Assembly: GCA_964619685.1 (NCBI GenBank)
Contig: CAZUET010000033.1
Coordinates: 1 to 15,008, forward strand
Direction: 5' to 3'
DNA length: 15,008 bases
Source: RUG14300 sp964619685
GTDB lineage: Bacteria; Bacillota; Clostridia; Christensenellales; CAG-1252
The notes beneath the pieces were generated by a model, which saw nothing but the letters and a program-made list of their open reading frames with translations, made no database searches and was not told where the DNA came from. Positions 8,392-15,008 of the stretch are shown here, piece by piece (within the stretch, counting starts at the first letter, position 1; each line of letters starts with the position of its first letter). Position numbers and translations under genes: made by a program.

Positions 8392-9523
8392 TTATGTATA
8401 TTTAGATAATGCAGCGACAACTAAGGTCTTAGAAGAAGCTATCGAGGTAAATGATAAATACCAACGAGAGTTATTTTTTAATCCGTCCGCACTTTATCAA
8501 AATGCTATAAACGTTGCTCGAGATATCAAGTCCGCCCGTCAAGTAATTGCATCTGTTTTGGGTGTTGATGAGAGTACATTGGTATTTGTATCGAGCGGAA
8601 GTGAAAGCGATAATCAAGCATTGCTATGCTCTCATAAGAAGCACGGCTCCCGTGTTATTATTTCTGCAAGCGAGCATTCTGCCGTTTATAATTCCGCTAT
8701 GGAACTTAAACAGCGTGGCTATGATGTTTGTATAGCTCCGACCGATAGTAGCGGTAGGGTGATAGAAAGTGAATTTGTAGCGTTGCTTAACAGTGATGTT
8801 TCACTGGTTTCCATAATGCATGTTAACAATGTTACAGGTGCGATAAATGATATTAAAAGGCTTGTCGAGCTTACAAAAGCCGTTGCACCCAATGCGCTAT
8901 TTCACTCCGACGGTGTGCAAGCGTTTTGTAAGATACCGACTAAGCTTAGGGTACTTGGAGTTGACTTATATAGTATCAGCTCACACAAAATAGGTGCGAC
9001 AAAGGGTAGTGGTCTATTGTACATTCGTAAAGGCTTGAGCTTATCACCCCTTATTTACGGTGGTGGTCAAGAGAGAGGACTTAGATCATCTACCGAAAAT
9101 GTACCTGCTATAATGGCATTTGCAAAGGCAACAAGTATAGCATCAAAAAATATGGCAAAGCTCAGTGAAAATTGTAAGCCGTTTTTCGAAAGACTTCGTG
9201 AGAGATTATCGCATTTGGACGACCTTAGAATATTAACGCCCGAAAATTCAGCACCTCATATTTTGGCACTTGATTTTAAAAATGTTAGAGGTGAGGTTTT
9301 GATGCATACATTAGAGGGCTACGGTTTTATTACAGGTATTGGCTCGGCATGCTCGAGTAAAAAAGGTACACAACGCCTCCCCGATGCGTTAGGACTTAAA
9401 GACGGATATCAAGAGGGCATTTTACGTATTAGTTGTAATGCATATGATACATATGATGCCGATGATTTTGCCGATAAGCTGTTAGAAAGCTACAATATAT
9501 TAAAAAAATACACCAGAGTATAG
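8384..9523 (+). CDS. Cysteine desulfurase, NifS/IscS-type, likely sulfur donor to ThiI
   Basis: A PLP enzyme that removes sulfur from cysteine and carries it as a persulfide. At 379 aa it is typical. Visible landmarks are YLDNAATT near the N-terminus, SSGSESDNQAL, SASEHSAV (His over the cofactor), HVNNVTGAIND, HSDGVQA, the PLP lysine Lys202 in SSHKIGATKG, GGGQERGLRSSTEN, and the catalytic Cys323 in GSACSSKKG. The last motif marks the class I (IscS/NifS) type rather than the SufS type. It ends 10 nt before thiI. In B. subtilis the desulfurase NifZ is likewise adjacent to thiI and supplies it with sulfur for tRNA 4-thiouridine, so the same job is inferred here. No IscU or SufU scaffold gene is nearby. 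It might also serve the cysteine-rich U32 protein encoded upstream. Confidence 0.95.
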   Translation: MSNYVYLDNAATTKVLEEAIEVNDKYQRELFFNPSALYQNAINVARDIKSARQVIASVLGVDESTLVFVSSGSESDNQALLCSHKKHGSRVIISASEHSAVYNSAMELKQRGYDVCIAPTDSSGRVIESEFVALLNSDVSLVSIMHVNNVTGAINDIKRLVELTKAVAPNALFHSDGVQAFCKIPTKLRVLGVDLYSISSHKIGATKGSGLLYIRKGLSLSPLIYGGGQERGLRSSTENVPAIMAFAKATSIASKNMAKLSENCKPFFERLRERLSHLDDLRILTPENSAPHILALDFKNVRGEVLMHTLEGYGFITGIGSACSSKKGTQRLPDALGLKDGYQEGILRISCNAYDTYDADDFADKLLESYNILKKYTRV

Positions 9524-9524
9524 T

Positions 9525-9528
9525 GGAG
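9525..9528 (+). promoter_or_regulatory. Shine-Dalgarno site of thiI
   Basis: GGAG (within TGGAGAG) in the 10-nt gap between the desulfurase stop and the ATG at 9534, with 5 nt between site and start codon. Confidence 0.75.
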
Positions 9529-9533
9529 AGAAC

Positions 9534-10691
9534 ATGGAAAAGGTTATATTATTAAGATACGGAGAAATTTATTTAAAGGGACGCAACAGAGGCTTTTTTG
9601 AAAGATTGTTACTTAACAATATCAAGAAGTGCATCAGCGAATTTGGCTGTACACTCAAAGCATCATTCGGTCGTTATTTTGTAGAAGGCTTTAAAGAGGA
9701 TGATTGTTATGATATAGTTGAAAAGCTCAAAAAGGTCAGTGGACTATATTCATTAAGCGTTGCATATAAGATCGAAACGGATATTAACAAAATAGCCGAA
9801 GTCTGCTCATCCATTGCTCCCGCTTCGGGTACTTTTAGAATTACAGTTAAGCGTGCAGATAAAAGGCTTCCACTTAATTCTGTAGAGATTGCAGGTGAAA
9901 TCGGCGGATATTGTCTTGAACAGCATCCATCTTTAAAGGTCGATTTACATAAACCCGATAAGGAAATACATGTCGATATTAGAGAAAACGGTGTAAGTTA
10001 TGTCTACTATGACAATATTCCTTGTATGGGAGGTATGCCTATAGGTTGTTCGGGACGAGCATTGTGTCTTTTGTCGGGCGGTATCGATTCTCCGGTTGCA
10101 TTGTATAGAATGGCAAAAAGAGGACTTCGTGTTGATGCCATACACTTCCATTCCTTCCCATATACCAGCTTGATGGCTAAAGAAAAGGTTCTTGACCTTG
10201 CTAAGCTCGTGTCGGAGTATTCGGGGCCAATGAGGGTATATATTGTCAAATTTACAGACATTCAGCGTGAGATACACGAAAAATGTCCTGCAGATTTTAT
10301 GATAACCATAATGCGTAGAATAATGATGCGTATTGCCGAGAGAATAGCACTCAAAAACGGTTGTGGGTCGATAATCACGGGCGAAAGCCTTGCACAAGTC
10401 GCATCACAAACACAAGAAAGCATTACCGTAACTAACTCGGTTATCGAAAAGCTTCCTGTATTTAGACCGCTTATCGGAATGGATAAGGAAGAAATTATTG
10501 CCACTGCTAAGGAAATAAATACCTTTGAAACAAGTATTCTTCCATATGAGGATTGCTGTACTGTATTTTTACCAAAGAACCCTGTCATTCATCCTAAGCT
10601 TGAAACCATAGTCAAGGCAGAATCTGCACTCGACTATGAAGCGTTGATTGAAAATGCATTGGCAGATATAGAGATCGTCGATATAGGTTAA
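9534..10691 (+). CDS. thiI: tRNA 4-thiouridine synthase ThiI
   Basis: An adenylating sulfurtransferase that converts U8 of tRNA to 4-thiouridine, a near-UV sensor, and in some bacteria also feeds sulfur into thiamine synthesis. The order is: N-terminal ferredoxin-like part (LLRYGEIYLKGRNR), THUMP RNA-binding domain at about 60-165, then a PP-loop ATP pyrophosphatase with SGGIDSP at 181-187 and HFHSFPYTS. The segment YEDCCTVF (Cys341, Cys342) holds the probable persulfide-accepting cysteine. The protein is 385 aa and lacks the C-terminal rhodanese domain of the longer E. coli enzyme. This short form depends directly on a dedicated desulfurase, which is encoded next door. The stop codon lies in GGTTAACC and overlaps by 4 nt the stop of the convergent PBP gene. 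Whether it supports thiamine synthesis cannot be told; no thi genes are in view. Confidence 0.96.
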   Translation: MEKVILLRYGEIYLKGRNRGFFERLLLNNIKKCISEFGCTLKASFGRYFVEGFKEDDCYDIVEKLKKVSGLYSLSVAYKIETDINKIAEVCSSIAPASGTFRITVKRADKRLPLNSVEIAGEIGGYCLEQHPSLKVDLHKPDKEIHVDIRENGVSYVYYDNIPCMGGMPIGCSGRALCLLSGGIDSPVALYRMAKRGLRVDAIHFHSFPYTSLMAKEKVLDLAKLVSEYSGPMRVYIVKFTDIQREIHEKCPADFMITIMRRIMMRIAERIALKNGCGSIITGESLAQVASQTQESITVTNSVIEKLPVFRPLIGMDKEEIIATAKEINTFETSILPYEDCCTVFLPKNPVIHPKLETIVKAESALDYEALIENALADIEIVDIG

Positions 10692-12829
10692 CCGTATAAG
10701 TATTCGATAACACTCTCACCCTTTAAAATTTCCTTTCCCTTTACATAAGGCTCTACGATTATTTCATTGAGATCGGGTGCGAGAAAGGTTTGAATTTTTA
10801 TCTCATTCGACGAATCCTCAATTCTTTTTAGAGGTATCGTTAGCCCCATACATTTTTGATAAATTAGATAATAGCATTCCGCTTTTGTGTTAATAGTTAT
10901 ATCTAAGAGTCCGTCTAAGCAGGTTACATTTACTTCGGCGGTAGGGACGGTAAAAAGCGTTGAAATTTTTGCATCAATCGGTGCAAAATCATAGATTATA
11001 TATCTTTCGGGAGTATTGTAGGAAGCAAGCTGTACTTGTCCGTATCTTTGTAGAATTAGGGCATCAATAGCTTGCTTTTTTGTTGTGTTGTAGGGATAGT
11101 TTCCGTTTTTAGGAATTAAGTCGATAATTAGATCGATTCCTGAACTACCGGTTTTTGTCAGCATATCTTCTTTTTTCATAGATAGGTTGCCTTGCCAAAC
11201 ACAATATGTTTTATCACTGTCATACAGTGTAAGCCAACAGTCACTGTTTTTACCGTTTACCTCAAATGTGCCTGTTTTACCGCAAAATCCCTTAAAAGAT
11301 GATAGCTTTTTTAGAGTACCACTGTTTACACACTCCCTCAAACAATCATTGAGCATATCGGCAGTGCGGTGGGTTATTGCATCAGCCGTGTTTTCTTTTC
11401 TGATATAAAGAGCTTTACCATTTTTATCCGAAATCATCCTAATTGTGGATAATGCTCTATACCTACCACCGTTAGCAAGAGCAGAGTATGCCGATGTGAT
11501 ACCTACGATTGTTACTCCGTTATGAAGTGAACCTAATGCAAGTGCGTAGTTATTGTCTTGTTCGCTTGTGGAAAAACCAAACTTGTTTAACGTGGTAAAT
11601 GCCTTGCTGAACCCGATGCTTTCAAGCGTTTTGACCGCACATATATTAGATGAAACGCTCAGAGCCTCTCTTGCCGTAATCATTCCTCTATATCTATTAC
11701 CATAGTTGCTTGGTGTATAGTCACCAAATACTGTCGGTGAATCGTCGATATTAGTTATAGGATATAGAATCTCCGATTCGAAGGCACTTGCGTAGATAAA
11801 AGGCTTGATAATAGAGCCTGCATTTCTTTTCATAGTGAAGGGTGAATAACGATGATTGCTAACATATGCACTTATTGATCCAGCTTTATTATCAGCAATT
11901 ACTATAGAAGTGGGATCATTTGCATTTTTTATCTGTTCCACCAGCTTTTCTTGTTCTAAGTTATCAAGGAATGTGTATATCTTAAAATCGCCTTGCTTTA
12001 TGTCGGATTTTGAAATATTTAATATATTGCTTGCTTCTTCTATCACAAGTTCAATATAATCGCTATTTCTATTACCCTTTTGTTCGTTAGCCTCTACAAA
12101 TGTGTTTAATGCATTTTGATATGCAGAACTATCTATTAGTGACTGTTCGAGCATTGCTTTGAGTATAATACTTTTTCTATGGTTATTGTTTTGTGGATTT
12201 GATATAGGGGAGAATTTAGATGGATTAGCGACGACTGAAGCTATCGAAACGCATTCCGCTAAAGAGAGTTTGTCGAGTTCTTTATCAAAAAACCTCGAAG
12301 CGGCATTCCGCACGCCGTAAATTCCGTTCCCGAAATATATAACATTGAGGTATGATTCAAGTATTTTATCTTTTGAAAGTTGATTTTCAAGCTTAATTGC
12401 AAGTATCGCCTCGTCTAATTTTCTTTTTAAAGTTTTGTCGTTGGATAAGTGCGTATTCTTTACTAATTGGCAAGTGATCGTTGAAGCACCTTGCTCGAAT
12501 GAGCCTACCTTTAAATCATGAATTACAGCACCGCCTATTCTAATTAGATCTATGCCTTTATGTGAATAAAATCGTTTGTCTTCCATTGCAATAAAAGCAT
12601 TTTGTAGGTCTATAGGAATATCCTTTAAATAAGCATACTTATTATCGGTCAAGGTCAAGTTATTATCAATGTCATAAACAGTTAGCGAATTGCTTTGGAC
12701 TTTTAGTTTATCTAAATCGAGCGTAACTGTTGTCGAATAAACTAATAAGCACACCCCTGTGAGTAATACAAGGGATATAATGAATAATGTAATAAATAAA
12801 AATATTCCTTTTTTACCTTTTCTCTTCAT
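10688..12829 (-). CDS. Bifunctional class A penicillin-binding protein (PBP1A-like)
   Basis: A membrane-anchored cell-wall polymerase and cross-linker, 713 aa counted from the ATG at 12829. A basic N-terminus (MKRKGKKG) is followed by one membrane helix at about 8-32, so the rest is outside the cell. The GT51 glycosyltransferase domain has its first motif EDKRFYSHKG with catalytic Glu83, motif GASTITCQLVKN, motif RKLDEAILAIKLE and motif ILESYLNVIYFGNGIYG. The transpeptidase domain has SIIK (Ser339, Lys342), SSN (393-395) and KTG (518-520), so both activities should be present. The C-terminal 130 residues form an extra beta-rich region. A TTG 18 nt upstream (12847) would add MLILTE but has no better ribosome site. 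The gene converges on thiI with no terminator between them. It has many extracytoplasmic cysteines and an unusual Cys in the second GT51 motif. Confidence 0.95.
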   Translation of the reverse strand: MKRKGKKGIFLFITLFIISLVLLTGVCLLVYSTTVTLDLDKLKVQSNSLTVYDIDNNLTLTDNKYAYLKDIPIDLQNAFIAMEDKRFYSHKGIDLIRIGGAVIHDLKVGSFEQGASTITCQLVKNTHLSNDKTLKRKLDEAILAIKLENQLSKDKILESYLNVIYFGNGIYGVRNAASRFFDKELDKLSLAECVSIASVVANPSKFSPISNPQNNNHRKSIILKAMLEQSLIDSSAYQNALNTFVEANEQKGNRNSDYIELVIEEASNILNISKSDIKQGDFKIYTFLDNLEQEKLVEQIKNANDPTSIVIADNKAGSISAYVSNHRYSPFTMKRNAGSIIKPFIYASAFESEILYPITNIDDSPTVFGDYTPSNYGNRYRGMITAREALSVSSNICAVKTLESIGFSKAFTTLNKFGFSTSEQDNNYALALGSLHNGVTIVGITSAYSALANGGRYRALSTIRMISDKNGKALYIRKENTADAITHRTADMLNDCLRECVNSGTLKKLSSFKGFCGKTGTFEVNGKNSDCWLTLYDSDKTYCVWQGNLSMKKEDMLTKTGSSGIDLIIDLIPKNGNYPYNTTKKQAIDALILQRYGQVQLASYNTPERYIIYDFAPIDAKISTLFTVPTAEVNVTCLDGLLDITINTKAECYYLIYQKCMGLTIPLKRIEDSSNEIKIQTFLAPDLNEIIVEPYVKGKEILKGESVIEYLYG

Positions 12830-12836
12830 CTCGGTT

Positions 12837-12842
12837 AGTATA
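12837..12842 (-). promoter_or_regulatory. Candidate -10 box of the PBP gene (leaderless start)
   Basis: On the minus strand TATACT matches the TATAAT consensus at 5 of 6 positions. Its last base is 8 nt before the ATG at 12829, so transcription should begin at about 12830, one base ahead of the start codon. Only a weak -35 is seen (TTTAAA at 12863-12858, 15-bp spacer). No Shine-Dalgarno site is present at usable distance. Confidence 0.45.
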
Positions 12843-12850
12843 AGCAAAAA

Positions 12851-12912
12851 ATGAGCTTTTAAACCTCTTGCTAAAAGCCATGAAATATGGTATATTATAG
12901 GTATGAGCTTTT
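12851..12912. repeat. 10-bp direct repeat ATGAGCTTTT in the divergent promoter region
   Basis: ATGAGCTTTT occurs at 12851-12860 and again at 12903-12912, where it is the first ten bases of ygiQ. The core GCTTTT also occurs inverted as AAAAGC at 12873-12878, forming a loose inverted repeat with 12855-12860. The copies overlap the PBP upstream promoter region and the ygiQ -35 region. Confidence 0.6.
12868..12896 (+). promoter_or_regulatory. Extended -10 promoter of the ygiQ gene
   Basis: The elements are -35 TTGCTA at 12868-12873 (4 of 6 matches), a 17-bp spacer, an extended -10 TGG at 12888-12890 and TATATT at 12891-12896 (5 of 6 matches). Standard geometry puts the transcription start 7 nt after the hexamer, at 12903, which is the A of the ygiQ start codon. 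The predicted mRNA is therefore leaderless. Confidence 0.65.
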
Positions 12913-14711
12913 TACCGGTTACAAGAGAAGAATTTAGCGGTCAACCTGACTTTATAATGATTACAGCGGATGCATATGTGGATCATCCCTCGTTTGGTCA
13001 CGCACTCATTTCACGACTTATCGAAAGCCGTGGCTTTTCGGTATGTATGATACCGCAACCCCAAAACGATGACGATTATAGTAGATTTGGTTCTCCGAGA
13101 ATAGCATTTCTTATAAGCGGTGGCGTGGTTGACAGTATGGTTGCACATTATACCGTTGCTAAGCAACGCCGTAAGGTGGACGAGTACAGCGAGGGCGGTA
13201 GGGTAGGAATGCGCCCCGATAGAGCAGTAACCGTATATAGCCGTAAATTAAGAACGCTTTTCCCCGATGATTTTATTATAATTGGCGGTATCGAGGCATC
13301 TTTAAGGCGTAATGCACATTATGACTATTGGTCTGATAAGGTCGAGCCGTCTATTCTTGTGGATTCTAAAGCGGATCTACTAATTTATGGAATGGGTGAA
13401 AATCCATGGTTCGATATTTTGAAGCTACTTAATAGGAATGTACCGATTAGAGCAATTAAGGATATTAGGGGAACGGCATACCTAAGTATCTATGAAGAGT
13501 TAAGTAAGGGTGTAATAAAGAAGATCGAAGCTAATGAAGCGATATTTTGCCCATCTTTTGAAGAGGTCAGTAAGGATAAAAAAAGCTATTGTAAAGCTTT
13601 TAATATTCAATCTAATAACATTGATCCATTTACTGCAAAAACACTTTTACAAAAGCACGGTGATAAGTATGTGGTGCAAAACCCTGCTCAGTACCCGGTA
13701 GAGCAAAGCTTACTTGATTCTGTGTACGCACTTCCCTATGAGCGTAATTATCATCCTATGTACCGTGAGGGTGTACCTGCATTAAAGGAAGTAAAATATT
13801 CGTTGACATCGGTCAGAGGCTGTTATGGTGCATGTAGCTATTGTGCTATTACATATCATCAATCGAGGCATGTTCAATCAAGAAGTAAAGAATCTCTTGT
13901 TGAAGAAGCCAAAACACTTATTTCAGATCCCGATTTTAAGGGATATATTCATGATGTAGGCGGTCCGACTGCAAATATAAGGGTGCCTTCATGCGGTAAG
14001 CAAGATACACACGGAGCATGTACAAATAAGAATTGTATAGGTTTTAAACCTTGTAGTAATTTGCATGCAGACGAATCGGAATATATGGATATTCTAAGAA
14101 CCTTGCGTGAGCTTGACGGAGTAAAAAAGGTATTTATTCGTTCGGGTATCAGGTTTGATTATCTATTGATGGATAAAGACGGAAAATATTTGAAGGAGCT
14201 TGTTGAAAACCATATCAGCGGACAGTTAAAGGTAGCCCCGGAGCATTGTTCGGATAGGGTGCTTAAGCTTATGAATAAGCCGAGCTTCGAGGTGTATAAG
14301 GAGTTCAAAAAGAGATATGATGAACTTAATAAGCAATTAGGCAAGAAGCAGTATTTGATACCGTATTTGATTTCTTCACATCCGGGTTGTACAACCAAGG
14401 ATGCTATTTTGCTTGCAGAGTATCTAAAAAGCGTTAGATATATCCCCGAACAAGTTCAGGACTTTTATCCGACACCATCCACAAAATCGACGTGTATGTA
14501 TTATACCGAAATGAATCCCGACGATTATTCCGAAGTGTATGTTCCGAAAACAAAGGCTGAAAAACAAACACAGCGTGCATTGTTACAGTTTAACCGTCCC
14601 GAAAACTACTTTATTGTCAAGCAAGCACTTCTTGAAAACGGGAGAAAAGACCTTATCGGTAACGGTCCGCATTGTTTAATTCCACGTGAACCACCAAGAA
14701 AAAAGAAGTAA
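12903..14711 (+). CDS. ygiQ: YgiQ-family (UPF0313) radical SAM protein
   Basis: A 602-aa member of the YgiQ family, a radical SAM group whose reaction is not established. The N-terminus MSFLPVTREEF and the following TADAYVDHPSFGHALISRLIE are family hallmarks, which supports the start at 12903 despite the lack of a ribosome binding site. The middle holds GGIEASLRRNAHYDYWSD. The radical SAM cluster C-x3-C-x2-C is at Cys307, 311 and 314 (RGCYGACSYCAIT). The family-specific second cysteine set follows (CGKQDTHGAC, then C, C and NLHADE). It continues with IRSGIRFDYLL, KVAPEHCSD and PYLISSHPGC. The end is basic (PREPPRKKK). It is shorter than the E. coli protein of about 740 aa, mainly through a shorter tail. 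It is transcribed alone from its own promoter, divergent from the PBP gene, and followed by a strong terminator. No substrate can be proposed from context. Confidence 0.95.
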   Translation: MSFLPVTREEFSGQPDFIMITADAYVDHPSFGHALISRLIESRGFSVCMIPQPQNDDDYSRFGSPRIAFLISGGVVDSMVAHYTVAKQRRKVDEYSEGGRVGMRPDRAVTVYSRKLRTLFPDDFIIIGGIEASLRRNAHYDYWSDKVEPSILVDSKADLLIYGMGENPWFDILKLLNRNVPIRAIKDIRGTAYLSIYEELSKGVIKKIEANEAIFCPSFEEVSKDKKSYCKAFNIQSNNIDPFTAKTLLQKHGDKYVVQNPAQYPVEQSLLDSVYALPYERNYHPMYREGVPALKEVKYSLTSVRGCYGACSYCAITYHQSRHVQSRSKESLVEEAKTLISDPDFKGYIHDVGGPTANIRVPSCGKQDTHGACTNKNCIGFKPCSNLHADESEYMDILRTLRELDGVKKVFIRSGIRFDYLLMDKDGKYLKELVENHISGQLKVAPEHCSDRVLKLMNKPSFEVYKEFKKRYDELNKQLGKKQYLIPYLISSHPGCTTKDAILLAEYLKSVRYIPEQVQDFYPTPSTKSTCMYYTEMNPDDYSEVYVPKTKAEKQTQRALLQFNRPENYFIVKQALLENGRKDLIGNGPHCLIPREPPRKKK

Positions 14712-14767
14712 ACGGATATAAAACATAAACAAGGATGCGTCCGTAACTATATAAATACATTATAAAT

Positions 14768-14816
14768 AAACACTATACAATTAAAAGGCGTCGATTTTTA
14801 ATTGATAGTGTTTTTT
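14768..14816 (+). terminator. Intrinsic terminator of ygiQ
   Basis: The left arm at 14768-14786 (AAACACTAT, then AC, then AATTAAAA) pairs with the right arm at 14796-14813 (TTTTAATT, then G, then ATAGTGTTT). The two perfect segments are about 8 and 9 bp, with a small internal loop and a 9-nt apical loop. The right arm runs into six T residues (14811-14816). It lies 56 nt after the ygiQ stop. Confidence 0.85.
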
Positions 14817-14896
14817 CTATTCTCGACATACTTACTCGTTCGCCGTCATGCTGAGCATAGTTGAATTTTGAGCGAATCGAAAATCAAATTGTATAG
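14773..14896. repeat. 10-bp inverted repeat enclosing the terminal intergenic element
   Basis: CTATACAATT at 14773-14782 is matched perfectly by its reverse complement AATTGTATAG at 14887-14896. The two enclose about 100 bp that include the terminator loop and the REP-like palindrome. The left copy lies inside the terminator stem, so the two pairings exclude each other. TA dinucleotides at both edges would fit a small TA-targeting element, but this is weak evidence. Confidence 0.5.
14836..14880. repeat. REP-like structured palindrome
   Basis: TCGTTCGC at 14836-14843 pairs with GCGAATCGA at 14872-14880 with a single bulged T. Inside, GTCATGCTGAGCATAG contains the near-palindrome ATGCTGAGCAT. 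The word pattern (GTCATGCTGAG ... GAGCGAATCGAA) resembles the short 'TCATxCTGAGCGAAGCGAA' intergenic repeats common in many bacterial genomes. Only one copy is in this window, so repetition cannot be shown. Confidence 0.45.
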
Positions 14897-14909
14897 CATT
14901 TAGTATCTT

Positions 14910-14938
14910 GCGGACGACTTTATCCGCTTTCATTTTAA
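14910..14938 (+). other. Short GC-rich hairpin, possible weak terminator
   Basis: GCGGA at 14910-14914 pairs with TCCGC at 14923-14927 across an 8-nt loop, followed by TTTCATTTT. The 5-bp stem is too short to be certain. It may be a backup terminator for ygiQ or chance. Confidence 0.25.
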
Positions 14939-15008
14939 TTGATTTTTTACATTTTTATTTATTTTGTTTTTAGTAAAATGGAAAAAAATATTGTTATATA
15001 TTAATTAT
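14928..15008. other. AT-rich tail without a recognisable gene
   Basis: About 80 bases of almost pure A+T up to the window edge. TTTACA at 14946-14951 and TAAAAT at 14974-14979 look like promoter hexamers but are 22 bp apart, so no promoter is called. It is probably the upstream region of a gene beyond the window. Confidence 0.4.

Noticed and set aside
9945..10588. Long open frames on the minus strand opposite thiI (84-150 codons)
   Set aside because: They lie inside a well-conserved thiI gene, have no ribosome sites and encode low-complexity, cysteine- and histidine-scattered sequence. They are shadows of thiI codon use.
10667..10686. Direct repeat GATATAG...GATATAGG at the thiI 3' end
   Set aside because: It encodes the DIEIVDIG tail, and repeated Asp-Ile codons explain it.
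14712..14744. ACGGA ... TCCGT inverted repeat just after the ygiQ stop
   Set aside because: A 5-bp stem with a 23-nt loop is easily due to chance; the terminator 25 nt further on is much stronger.
14832..14933. A 33-codon minus-strand reading frame starting MKADKVVRKI and ending SMTANE
   Set aside because: It has no Shine-Dalgarno site and no -10 box at leaderless distance. It is fully covered by the inverted-repeat structures, which explain the sequence better.
14978..15004. ATG at 14978 near the window end (MEKNIVIY)
   Set aside because: It stops after eight codons and has no ribosome binding site.

Overview
The window is about 15 kb of dense, AT-rich coding DNA (roughly 40% G+C) using the standard genetic code. 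It most likely comes from a low-G+C Gram-positive bacterium, probably an uncultured anaerobic member of Clostridia. The reasons are the protein types (PheS with a four-cysteine insert, MutS2, a long U32 protein, a short ThiI without a rhodanese domain paired with a NifS-like desulfurase, a class A PBP) and the purine-rich AGGAG ribosome binding sites. The genus cannot be named from the sequence.

Bases 20-10691 (+) form one tightly packed run of seven genes: pheS, pheT, a U32-family protein, mutS2, a small two-helix membrane protein, a cysteine desulfurase and thiI. Gaps are at most 10 nt, and four of the six junctions overlap by 1, 1, 4 and 8 nt. The theme is tRNA and rRNA function: charging of tRNA-Phe (PheST), probable RNA base hydroxylation (U32, RlhA-like), tRNA 4-thiouridine (desulfurase plus ThiI) and ribosome rescue or DNA maintenance (MutS2). 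The order resembles the pheS-pheT-...-mutS2 neighbourhood of Bacillus, but with rnhC, zapA, cvpA-like and polX missing and a U32 gene in their place.

Bases 10688-12829 (-) encode a bifunctional class A penicillin-binding protein. It converges on thiI, and the two stop codons share the palindrome TTAA. A 73-bp divergent region (12830-12902) separates it from a YgiQ-family radical SAM gene (12903-14711, +). In this region both genes have a -10-like hexamer about 7 nt before the start codon and no Shine-Dalgarno sequence, so both mRNAs are probably leaderless. The genes of the long operon instead mostly carry Shine-Dalgarno sites. The same region holds a 10-bp direct repeat of the ygiQ 5' end.

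Bases 14712-15008 hold no convincing gene. They contain a strong intrinsic terminator, a structured REP-like palindromic element enclosed by a 10-bp inverted repeat, and an AT-rich tail. No phage, CRISPR, insertion sequence, tRNA or rRNA gene is visible. Most of the window is ordinary chromosomal housekeeping DNA. The points most worth a second look are the paired leaderless starts, the terminal intergenic element, the small membrane protein inside the operon, and a strong codon-context bias (CCC before Asp and Glu codons).
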